Shown here: piece by piece, positions 8,190-15,758 of the stretch | Position numbering within the stretch: the first letter of the stretch is position 1 | How the letters are laid out: each line of letters opens with the position of its first letter | Source: Conchiformibius sp. | GTDB taxonomy: Bacteria; Pseudomonadota; Gammaproteobacteria; Burkholderiales; Neisseriaceae | DNA length: 33,586 bases | Direction: 5' to 3' | Assembly (NCBI GenBank): GCA_030537065.1 | Contig: JAUNOT010000005.1 | Coordinates: forward strand, 1-33,586 | Translations under genes and position numbers: made by a program | Notes under the pieces: model-generated | Databases searched by the model: none | The model's input: the letters and a program-made list of their open reading frames with translations, nothing else | What the model was told of the DNA's origin: nothing

Positions 8190-8206
8190 TGGATTGAGTT
8201 AGAAAT

Positions 8207-8247
8207 ATCTGCCCTGTGACAATGATGATCATTACGGGGCAGATTTT
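8207..8247 (+). terminator. Intrinsic terminator after the 42-codon ORF
   Basis: Outer arms ATCTGCCC (8207-8214) and GGGCAGAT (8237-8244) enclose a second perfect inverted repeat AATGAT-G-ATCATT, and the structure is followed by TTTT. It implies a plus-strand transcript ending here. Confidence 0.7.
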
Positions 8248-8360
8248 ATACTGATGAATTGATTGAAAAAATAATCAATAACTCTTTATTTTCCATATAA
8301 CATTAATTCAACTCAACATATACTACAATACACCATTTTCTCCAGATTTACACATATGAA

Positions 8361-8999
8361 TTAGATACTTCCAAAGTCACAGTTATACTCATCATTACTA
8401 CTTAAATTAGATATACGCTGTCCTTTTATCAATTTGGCTTGTAAGTCATGTGGTAAATCTACTACCTCATCTAACCATAACTGTTTTAAATATCTTCTAG
8501 ATTTTTCCTCTTTAGACAATTCCTTGTTTTCACCAATTAGCAATTTATTAAAAATCATTGGATCTTGATCATCACGCAATTCTGTAACTTTATCTTCTTT
8601 ATATGCAATATAAGCCTTTACATTTACAGGATCAGTAAGTTTTAAAATAGATAAAATAGCCAATGACGACAAATACATTCCTTTAAATTGCTCCAATACC
8701 GATTTCCAATCTTGTAGTCTCAAATTACTTTTCATTTCCAATAAAGATAGTTCTATTTTACCATCTCGTTGAATTAAAAATGCAGCTTCAGAACATTTTT
8801 TATTTTTTAATGCCCAAACAATAGGAGCTTGATCTTTAGCCCTTATAATTAAAACATCAGTATCAGAAGTAAAAAATGACTTACCCTTACCTAGAGGCTT
8901 TTTTTCCTCAATATAAAACTGAACTTTAGTCTCTCCGTCTTTTATTTCTTCAATATAAATGTAGTCTTGATTTAATAATTCATCAATTAAGTGCCTCAT
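8361..8999 (-). CDS. Island protein with possible PD-(D/E)XK nuclease core, partner of the ATPase
   Basis: I do not recognise this 212-residue protein as a named family. A predicted beta hairpin, AAFLIQRDGKIELSLLEMKSN (in two parts, residues 72-92), ends in Glu88-Met-Lys90, an E-x-K signature. Glu71 lies just before the first strand, and a helix follows with WKSVLEQFKGMY (Gln104, Tyr109). That order resembles the PD-(D/E)XK nuclease fold, but the usual first Asp is not obvious, so nuclease activity is inference. There is no signal peptide or membrane segment. The start is 2 bases after the ATPase stop, with AAGGAG inside the end of that gene, so the two are translationally linked. Composition is AT-rich and Lys/Asn/Ile-biased, unlike the flanking genes, indicating transfer. 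Confidence 0.7.
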   Translation of the reverse strand: MRHLIDELLNQDYIYIEEIKDGETKVQFYIEEKKPLGKGKSFFTSDTDVLIIRAKDQAPIVWALKNKKCSEAAFLIQRDGKIELSLLEMKSNLRLQDWKSVLEQFKGMYLSSLAILSILKLTDPVNVKAYIAYKEDKVTELRDDQDPMIFNKLLIGENKELSKEEKSRRYLKQLWLDEVVDLPHDLQAKLIKGQRISNLSSNDEYNCDFGSI

Positions 9000-9001
9000 C
9001 T

Positions 9002-10528
9002 TTATATTTCTCCTTCTTGAGCTAAATTGATCTGCTCCAAGATAGAACTAGTTTCATCAGATATTTTAATTAGAACTTTATTCAAGGACTCAACAACAAA
9101 ACCATATTTTAGGAAAGGAACATTAACGACCTTAGTTCTACCATCATCACATTGGAAATCATAAATCGCTACTTTATCTTTAGAAATAGTTTCTTTTTTT
9201 GGATCAATATCTAGTTCTCTTAATAAATCTTTTTTATCTTTTAAATCATTCAACAAAACTAAATTATTAACTTGTTGTAAAAATGTAGCACTATGAGTCG
9301 TAATTACCATACGATATCCTTGATTAATCATTTTAGTAATAACTTTTGCAATTTCTTTTTGAGCAGATAAATGCAAATGTGCTTCAGGCTCTTCGAAAAA
9401 AATTAATGGCAATTTATCTGCATCAGTTGAATCAAAAAACAATGACAATGCAGATAACTCGGTTACTAAAGAAGATGTTACTGACAATGGGATTGATTTA
9501 TTAGTTTTATTTGGATAAAACTCAAATCCCTTTTTATCTTTTTTATGAACAACGATTCCATCTAGAATATTTTTGATATCTTTAACAATTTCCCCAGTAC
9601 GTTTATTAACTCTATTTTTTCTACTTGTATTTGAGAAAATTTTATAGATAAATTCATTTAATGGTAGAGGCATCCCAGAGTTGATAGTCGCAAAATTCTG
9701 ATTATTATTGTTTTCCATATTATTCATGCTGAGTTTAAAACTTTCACCTAATATACTATTCAAACCAAACATTAAACCTGTTCTTGCTGCAGGAATATAA
9801 TGTAAATTCTTTACATTATAATCAAAACCACTCTTTCCAAAATAAGAAAACAAAAAGAGATAATAAAATATATTTTCTTTTAATTTTTTTTGTTGATCTT
9901 GATTAAGACGATCTTTTAAGCCAAAGAAAAAATATTTACTGTCAAATATCACCTTATTTGAAAAAGAAACTTTTATCGAAAAATCAGAAATATAAACACC
10001 ATTTTGATGTTCTACACCTACAATACTTTGTAATTTTTCCAACAATGGAAATGCTTCGTCTGGCAATGTATTTGCTATCATCACAATCTTAAAATCTGAT
10101 AATTCAATATTATGAAAATCCAATTTGGGATTTTCAAACAAATCACAATTAAATACTTTTCCAAGAATTAATGATGTATTAGATTTTAGATAGTCATTAA
10201 TTTGCTCATGTATATTAATAATTTCTTCTTTAGAAATTATTAAAGACTGCTCTTTATTGGGAGTATTCAAACACTCATTTATAAGTCTATCAAATTTATT
10301 TTCCCAAATATCCTTTATATTTTTTATTATATTTTTTTCTTGAGGTGCTAAATCTTTCTGTTCAGAGCTACTTTTATTTGCTAAATTATTAATGTAATTC
10401 AAGACACCCCATAATGCAGTTGCAGTATATGTTTTCCCGCTCCCATTTTGCCCAATAAAAATAGTCAATGGTTTGAGTTCAATTTCGGCAAATTCAATTT
10501 TTCCAATATTTTCAATTTGAAATTTCAT
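9002..10528 (-). CDS. SMC/OLD-like AAA ATPase of the AT-rich island
   Basis: The 508-residue protein has an ABC/SMC-type ATPase domain split by a long insert. Walker A GQNGSGKT is at 26-33. YIPAARTGLMFG (245-255) is typical of AAA_15/AAA_21 ATPases. A degenerate signature region lies near SLVTELSALS (353-362). Walker B is PLIFFEEPEAHLH (374-386), and the H-switch is TTHS (410-413). The C-terminal 90 residues lack a TOPRIM domain, so it is not a canonical OLD nuclease. It opens the two-gene AT-rich unit 47 bases after the hrpA stop on the same strand, with TTAGGA upstream of ATG 10528. Such ATPases commonly work with a nuclease partner in phage-defence modules, but that role is inferred. Confidence 0.85.
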   Translation of the reverse strand: MKFQIENIGKIEFAEIELKPLTIFIGQNGSGKTYTATALWGVLNYINNLANKSSSEQKDLAPQEKNIIKNIKDIWENKFDRLINECLNTPNKEQSLIISKEEIINIHEQINDYLKSNTSLILGKVFNCDLFENPKLDFHNIELSDFKIVMIANTLPDEAFPLLEKLQSIVGVEHQNGVYISDFSIKVSFSNKVIFDSKYFFFGLKDRLNQDQQKKLKENIFYYLFLFSYFGKSGFDYNVKNLHYIPAARTGLMFGLNSILGESFKLSMNNMENNNNQNFATINSGMPLPLNEFIYKIFSNTSRKNRVNKRTGEIVKDIKNILDGIVVHKKDKKGFEFYPNKTNKSIPLSVTSSLVTELSALSLFFDSTDADKLPLIFFEEPEAHLHLSAQKEIAKVITKMINQGYRMVITTHSATFLQQVNNLVLLNDLKDKKDLLRELDIDPKKETISKDKVAIYDFQCDDGRTKVVNVPFLKYGFVVESLNKVLIKISDETSSILEQINLAQEGEI

Positions 10529-10561
10529 ATTTTCACAATCCTAAATTTAAATTCATAATTT

Positions 10562-10589
10562 AAATATTTAATTTCTCAATTAAATATTT
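10562..10589 (-). terminator. AT-only hairpin overlapping the hrpA stop codon
   Basis: AAATATTTAATT (10562-10573) and AATTAAATATTT (10578-10589) are perfect 12 bp arms around TCTC, and the right arm runs into the hrpA stop codon (10576-10578). It may end hrpA transcription, though no U-run follows. It also marks the right border of the AT-rich island. Confidence 0.5.
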
Positions 10590-13500
10590 CATTTTTTAAT
10601 AAACGCTTAACCGAAACTGAATAGGGCGTCTTCAATTCCTGCGCAAATAAAGAAACGCGTAATTCCTCCAACTGCCAAGCAAACGCCACCAATTCATCAG
10701 GCACAGGCTGATTTTGTCGTGTTAGCGATTGTAACTTGTCGTTTAGCATCTGTTCAAGCTGGTTAATATCTGCTTCCCTTGCTTGGTCGCGGGCAGGATT
10801 GGCGCTGTATTTTTCCATCCGCAGGGTCATGGCTTTTAGGTACACGGGCAGCCGTTGCCATTGCGCCCATGGGGTGCGCATGGCAAATCCCGCCGAAAGC
10901 AAGTGTTCCACGCGGCGGCGCAGCAATGGCGTTAGCGGATGTTTGCCCAGTTTGCCGTTTAATTCGGTATAGGCAGCGGCGGTTTCCTGCAAATAGCGGC
11001 TCAGGGCTTCTTTTACCGCAGGCAAACGGCTGCGGGCGCGTTTAATTTGTTCTTTAAAGGCTTTTTCGCTGCGCGGCAGTTCATCTTCGCCGATAAAGGC
11101 GCGGTCGCACACGGCTTGGGTCAAATCATCGTGCAGGGTGTCGGCAGGAATATGTTTCAGCAACATCGCTGCTTGAGTAAAACCTTGAATACCTTTGTTT
11201 AAATCTTTCATGTGGTCTTTAAGCTGAAGCTGCATCAGCGCAATCACGCCTGTACGGTGGGTGTGCGCGGCGGCTTCGGGCGTATCAAACAGACGTAAGG
11301 CGATGTTGCCGTTTTTTTCTTTTTGTAGGGCAAGGTAGCCTGTGAGCTGCTGTTTACCACGCGCAAATTTAATGCTTTCAGGCAGCGTGCCGATATTCCA
11401 ATCGGTCAAGTTATCCCGTTCAAATTCTTGGGTATTATCGCGGAAAGTCATGGCGGCGGCGTTGCCAAGCTGCTGTTGCAGTTGCGCCAAATCGCGCCCC
11501 GTTGCCAATTCCTGTCCGCCATCGTCCACCACGCGGATATTGGCGTAACAATGTTCGGGTAAACGCTGTGCCGCCCAATCGTCCAAATTAATCTGTTCCA
11601 ACAAGCGCATATCGCCTGCGTGTTTGGCAACGGCATGAGCAAGCTGCGGCAAAATCGGCTGGCTGTGGTCGGGTTCGGCGGCGAGAAAACGGGTAATAAA
11701 ATCAGGCACAGGCACGCACACGCGGCGGATTTGTTTGGGTAACGCCTTAATCAGCAACTGTAATTTTTCGCGTATCATGCCCGGAACGAGCCATTCCAAT
11801 TCGGCGGCGTTGATGCGGTTTAATACGGTTAGCGGTACGGTCAGCGTAACGCCGTCAAGCGGGTGATGCGGTTCAAAACGGTAATTCAGCTTAAATTTTC
11901 CGTCCTGATTGCGCCAAAATTTGGGGAACTGCTCTTCGGTAATGTGCGCGGCGGCGTGCTGCATCAAATCTTCGCGCGATAAAAATAGTTGTTTTTCATC
12001 AACCGTTTTTAGCCATGCTTCAAAGGTGCGGATATCCGCCAGCGCAACCGTTTTGTTTTCCGATACTTGATAATTTTCAGGCAGCCTGTCGTGGTAAAAC
12101 GCAAACAGGGCTTCTTCGTCCACCAACACATCTTGCTTGCGCGATTTATGCTCTAATTCGCTGATTTCACGAATCAGTTTTTTATTATGGATAAAAAACG
12201 CTGCTTTTAAATCGCATTCCTGCGCCACCAATGCGCTGCGGATAAAAATTTCCCGTGCTTCTTCGGGCGCAACCTTGCCATAAGCAATCGGACGGCGCGG
12301 CAAAACCGTTAAACCATAAAGGGTTACGCGCTCACTCGCCACCACTTCGCCGCGTTTTTGTTCCCAATGCGGCTCAAAATAATGATAGCGCACTAAATGC
12401 GGTGCTTCTGCTTCAATCCATTCGGGCTTGATTTCCGCCACATCACGGGCATAAAGTTTTGTGGTTTCAGTCAGTTCCGCCGCCATCACCCATTTGGGTT
12501 TGGCTTTAAACAAAGACGACGTGGGGAACAAATAAAAATGGCTGCCGCGCGCGCCCGTATAATAATTCTGTGTTCTTTTTGCATTGGTGTTAGTATTTTC
12601 GCTTCGCAAGTCAGCTTGCGTGAGTTGAAACATGCCTACGTTGGCGATTAAGCCCGTTAATAAAGCGCGGTGGATTTGTTCGTAGCCTGCGGCTTTTTTG
12701 GCACGGATTTGGGCGCGGTGCTGTTTTTTATCCAGTTGTTTTTGTTTTAATTTGGCGGATAAATCTTGGTCTTGTGCCGTTTCACTGGCTTGCAGTTGCG
12801 CCACTTTTTCAGGCTGCCTGAACGCGCGTTCTTTTTCCACCAAACCCATTTCCACCGCAATATCAGCCAGTTGCTTATGCAATTCGCGCCACTCGCGCAT
12901 ACGCAAATGTGATAAAAAATACTGATGACACCATTGCACCAACTGCTTATTGGTCAAGCCCTTATCGCGCTCGCGCTGGAAAGAGTCCCAAATATTCAAA
13001 TAACTTAAAAAATCCGACTGCTTATCGGCAAACCGCTCGTGCGCCTTATTCGCCGCTTCACGCGCTTCCAAAGGTCGCTCGCGCGGGTCTTGAATCGACA
13101 AGGCAGACACAATTACCAGCATTTCCGCCACGCAATCATGCTTTTGCGCCGCCAACAGCATACGCGAGATTTTCGGGTCTATCGGCAGGCGCGACATCTG
13201 CTCGCCTGTTTTGCTTAATTGATTTTTGTCGTTTACCGCGCCAAGTTCTTGTAAAACTTGAAATCCATCGTTGATATAACGCTGGTCGGGGGCTTCCAAA
13301 AACGGAAACGCCGCCACATTGCCCAATTTCAGCGCCGCCATGCGCAAAATTACCGCCGCTAAATTGCTGCGGATAATTTCGGGGTCGGTAAACGGCGGGC
13401 GTTGTTCAAAATCTTCTTGCGAATACAAACGGATGCACACGCCAGCCGATACGCGCCCGCAACGCCCCGAGCGTTGCCTCGCCGCTGCCTGCGAGATTTT

Positions 13501-14616
13501 TTCAACGTGCAACTGCTCCACTTTTGCCCGCGCCGAATAGCGTTTCACCCGCGCCAAACCCGTATCAATCACATAGCGGATTCGCGGCACGGTTAGCGAG
13601 GTTTCGGCGACGTTGGTGGCAAGAATAATGCGGCGCGTGTCGCCCTGCGGATGGAAAATTTTATGCTGCTCTTGTGCGGAAAGTCGCGCAAACAACGGTA
13701 AAATATCATCATTTTTACGCAAGGGCGATTTGCGTAAGGCTTCAGCGGTTTCGCGGATTTCGCGCTCACCCGGTAGAAAAACCAAAATATCGCCTGCGCC
13801 AAAACGCGCCAGTTCGTCCGCCGCATCCACAATGGCATCGGCGGTTTCTATTTCTGCTTCGTCTTCATCATCGGCCTGCAGGGGACGATACAGCACGTCC
13901 ACAGGATAGGTGCGCCCGCTCACTTCAATCACGGGTGCGCCGTTAAAATGTTGGGAAAAACGCTCGGCATCAATGGTCGCCGATGTAATAATCAATTTTA
14001 AATCAGGTCGCTGCGGCAGAATTTGCTTCAGATAACCGAGTAGGAAATCAATATTCAGGCTGCGCTCGTGCGCTTCGTCAATAATAATGGTGTCGTAAGC
14101 GGTAAGAAAATGGTCGGTCTGGGTTTCCGCCAGCAAAATGCCATCCGTCATCAGTTTGATGCTGGCATCGCGTGCGGTGTGGTCAGTAAAACGCACTTTA
14201 TAACCAACGGCTTGCCCGATGCTTTGCCCTAATTCTTCGGCAATGCGTTCCGCCACAGAACGCGCCGCCAAACGGCGCGGTTGGGTATGCCCGATTAAAC
14301 CCGCCGCGCCGCGCCCCAATTCTAAGCAGATTTTCGGCAGCTGCGTGGTTTTGCCCGAACCCGTTTCGCCGCAAATAATGGTCACTTGATGAGCGGCAAT
14401 GGCTTCGCGGATTTCGGTGCGTTTTTCATGCACGGGCAGGCTGTCGTCAAACTGCGGTTTGGGTAGGTTTTGTAGGCGTTTTTGGTAAATTTGTTGTGAT
14501 TTGGCGTATTTTTCGCGTACTTTGTTCAAGCCGCCGTATTTCTCAGGCTGCCTGAAAGCGCGTTGTAGAAAGTAGCGGTCTTTGGCGAGAACTTGGGATA
14601 AATCGGGTTGGTGCAT
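10576..14616 (-). CDS. hrpA: ATP-dependent DEAH-box RNA helicase HrpA
   Basis: This is a 1346-residue DEAH helicase (E. coli HrpA about 1300), linked in the family to mRNA processing and rescue of stalled ribosomes. Motif I GETGSGKT is at 83-90, Ia TQPRRLAARS near 111, II DEAH at 180-183 and III SAT at 212-214. Motif VI QRSGRCGR and the long HrpA-specific C-terminal domain follow. ATG 14616 opens MHQPDLSQVL; the ribosome-binding site is weak. Two in-frame DUS copies encode the same peptide AFRQPEK, at residues 20-26 and near 600, and a third encodes RLPENYQ. The last codons (LLKNEIFN) are unusually AT-rich, suggesting that island insertion replaced the original 3' end. A -10 TATAAT is present at 14649-14654. 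Confidence 0.96.
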   Translation of the reverse strand: MHQPDLSQVLAKDRYFLQRAFRQPEKYGGLNKVREKYAKSQQIYQKRLQNLPKPQFDDSLPVHEKRTEIREAIAAHQVTIICGETGSGKTTQLPKICLELGRGAAGLIGHTQPRRLAARSVAERIAEELGQSIGQAVGYKVRFTDHTARDASIKLMTDGILLAETQTDHFLTAYDTIIIDEAHERSLNIDFLLGYLKQILPQRPDLKLIITSATIDAERFSQHFNGAPVIEVSGRTYPVDVLYRPLQADDEDEAEIETADAIVDAADELARFGAGDILVFLPGEREIRETAEALRKSPLRKNDDILPLFARLSAQEQHKIFHPQGDTRRIILATNVAETSLTVPRIRYVIDTGLARVKRYSARAKVEQLHVEKISQAAARQRSGRCGRVSAGVCIRLYSQEDFEQRPPFTDPEIIRSNLAAVILRMAALKLGNVAAFPFLEAPDQRYINDGFQVLQELGAVNDKNQLSKTGEQMSRLPIDPKISRMLLAAQKHDCVAEMLVIVSALSIQDPRERPLEAREAANKAHERFADKQSDFLSYLNIWDSFQRERDKGLTNKQLVQWCHQYFLSHLRMREWRELHKQLADIAVEMGLVEKERAFRQPEKVAQLQASETAQDQDLSAKLKQKQLDKKQHRAQIRAKKAAGYEQIHRALLTGLIANVGMFQLTQADLRSENTNTNAKRTQNYYTGARGSHFYLFPTSSLFKAKPKWVMAAELTETTKLYARDVAEIKPEWIEAEAPHLVRYHYFEPHWEQKRGEVVASERVTLYGLTVLPRRPIAYGKVAPEEAREIFIRSALVAQECDLKAAFFIHNKKLIREISELEHKSRKQDVLVDEEALFAFYHDRLPENYQVSENKTVALADIRTFEAWLKTVDEKQLFLSREDLMQHAAAHITEEQFPKFWRNQDGKFKLNYRFEPHHPLDGVTLTVPLTVLNRINAAELEWLVPGMIREKLQLLIKALPKQIRRVCVPVPDFITRFLAAEPDHSQPILPQLAHAVAKHAGDMRLLEQINLDDWAAQRLPEHCYANIRVVDDGGQELATGRDLAQLQQQLGNAAAMTFRDNTQEFERDNLTDWNIGTLPESIKFARGKQQLTGYLALQKEKNGNIALRLFDTPEAAAHTHRTGVIALMQLQLKDHMKDLNKGIQGFTQAAMLLKHIPADTLHDDLTQAVCDRAFIGEDELPRSEKAFKEQIKRARSRLPAVKEALSRYLQETAAAYTELNGKLGKHPLTPLLRRRVEHLLSAGFAMRTPWAQWQRLPVYLKAMTLRMEKYSANPARDQAREADINQLEQMLNDKLQSLTRQNQPVPDELVAFAWQLEELRVSLFAQELKTPYSVSVKRLLKNEIFN

Positions 14617-14648
14617 GGCCGTGTGTGGTATGGAGATAATGGAATGAG

Positions 14649-14678
14649 ATTATAGCAAAACGGAAAAACTGTTTTCAG
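14649..14678 (-). promoter_or_regulatory. Candidate hrpA promoter
   Basis: On the minus strand TATAAT (14649-14654) lies 18 bases from CTGAAA (14673-14678), a 4/6 match to -35 that is part of a truncated DUS. The distance to the hrpA ATG gives a leader of about 25 bases. Confidence 0.35.
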
Positions 14679-14738
14679 GCAGCCGCATTTTTCCGATATG
14701 ATGAAATGGGTTGTGATTATTTCAATCAGGAGGGCATG

Positions 14739-15572
14739 ATGAAAGATTTGGATGAGATGTATGAAAGAAGGCTCTATGAAAATATGAACATTGATATGGA
14801 ACAGGAAGCGCTGCGCTTTTACTCCGAACGCCTGCGTTTTAGAGCAGCATCACGCCCTTTGGGAAATGCGGTCTTATGGCTGGGCAGCGCTTGGACGTTG
14901 TTCCGCGAATATTGGTGGAACTGGCTGCTGATGGGCGTAACGGTGGCAGCCATACAGATATTGATATTTTGGGGCTTATTGTTCACCGTAGGCCCAAGAG
15001 GGGGTGCGTTTTTTGTTTTGATACTGGTGATATCGCAATACAGTTTGTTTTATACGGTGTGGATGCAGGTTCACCGGCAACAGCCGCCAAGCCTGCGTTA
15101 TCTGCGGGCGGCTCATCAGGAAATGTGGGACAGTGATAATGGCGGCGCGCTCGGTTTAGTGTGCTGTCTGCCGGTTTTATTATTGATTGGCTGGATTATT
15201 TGGACGGGTTGCAGTGACACAATCATGAGGTGTGAAGGCGAACATATGACCGGTTGGTGGCTGCTGCTGGCGGTAAGTTTTACGATGCTTTGGTTTGTGC
15301 CGGTATTTATCTTTGTACAAGGCGAGGGAATATTACGCAGCATTTTATTCAGCGTGGAAACAGTGGTGTTCAACTTCCTGCCAATGCTATTGTTCTTTAT
15401 GGGTTATATGGCGGTTGCCGCTTTGATTGTTTTCCCGATGGCGCATATCCCGACAGGCTCGGGCATAGTGCTGCTGTCGCTGGTATTAACACTGATAGGC
15501 GGCTTGTTGCAAGTATGGACGGTGCTGTGCAGCTATGCGGCTTATCAGGATATTTGGTTCGACGAAGCGTAA
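14739..15572 (+). CDS. Polytopic inner-membrane protein of unknown function
   Basis: I do not recognise this 277-residue protein with certainty. A charged N-terminus of about 45 residues (MKDLDEMYERRLYEN...) precedes roughly six hydrophobic segments. The opening of the membrane part, LGSAWTLFREYWWNWLLMG, faintly recalls BPSS1780/DUF-type membrane proteins that have a WxLF.....W motif, but that is only a suggestion. ATG 14739 is chosen over 14736 and 14706 because a perfect AGGAGG (14728-14733) lies 5 bases upstream, one of the best ribosome-binding sites in the window. It is divergent from hrpA and ends with a DUS and a strong terminator. Confidence 0.75.
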   Translation: MKDLDEMYERRLYENMNIDMEQEALRFYSERLRFRAASRPLGNAVLWLGSAWTLFREYWWNWLLMGVTVAAIQILIFWGLLFTVGPRGGAFFVLILVISQYSLFYTVWMQVHRQQPPSLRYLRAAHQEMWDSDNGGALGLVCCLPVLLLIGWIIWTGCSDTIMRCEGEHMTGWWLLLAVSFTMLWFVPVFIFVQGEGILRSILFSVETVVFNFLPMLLFFMGYMAVAALIVFPMAHIPTGSGIVLLSLVLTLIGGLLQVWTVLCSYAAYQDIWFDEA

Positions 15573-15574
15573 GC

Positions 15575-15586
15575 AGGCAGCCTGAA
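15575..15586 (+). repeat. DUS
   Basis: AGGCAGCCTGAA lies 2 bases after the stop of the membrane protein gene. Confidence 0.85.
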
Positions 15587-15592
15587 ACGCTA

Positions 15593-15630
15593 AAAACCGT
15601 GCCGCAAATCCTGCGGCACGGTTTTCTTTT
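15593..15630 (+). terminator. Intrinsic terminator of the membrane protein gene
   Basis: Perfect 14 bp arms AAAACCGTGCCGCA / TGCGGCACGGTTTT around AATCC are followed by CTTTT. This is a strong rho-independent terminator that is not built from a DUS. Confidence 0.9.
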
Positions 15631-15654
15631 ACCGTTTAATCAAGCATTAAACAT

Positions 15655-15758
15655 TTAGCGATTCAATTTGAAACCGTTACAAGGCGGCGAGCCGTAGACA
15701 GTACAAAAGTACGGCAAGACGAGCCAACGCGGTAAGGGTTTCAAAGTGGATTAGCTAT
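15655..15758. repeat. Correia-like element, copy 2, overlapping the gcvP 3' end
   Basis: The ends TTAGCGATTCAATTTGAAA and, on the opposite strand, ATAGCTAATCCACTTTGAAA are imperfect inverted repeats. The core ACAAGGCGGCGAGCCG...ACGGCAAGACGAGCCAACGC matches copies 1 and 3. It also contains AGTACAAAAGTAC, close to the classic Correia AGTACAAATAGTAC. Its right end supplies the last two codons and the stop of gcvP. Confidence 0.78.

Larger units (their letters stand above)
7936..8360. other. Interval between mutM and the AT-rich island
   Basis: These 425 bases hold an inverted DUS pair (7985-8018), a possible 42-codon membrane ORF (8061-8189) with a terminator (8207-8247), and then AT-rich DNA from about 8250 that marks the left edge of the island. 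Nothing else is recognisable in 8250-8360. Confidence 0.6.

Noticed and set aside
8361-10528. Assigning the AT-rich pair to a named defence system such as PARIS, Septu, Gabija or OLD
   Set aside because: No TOPRIM or HNH motif is visible, and the partner is not a UvrD-like helicase. Naming it would go beyond the sequence.
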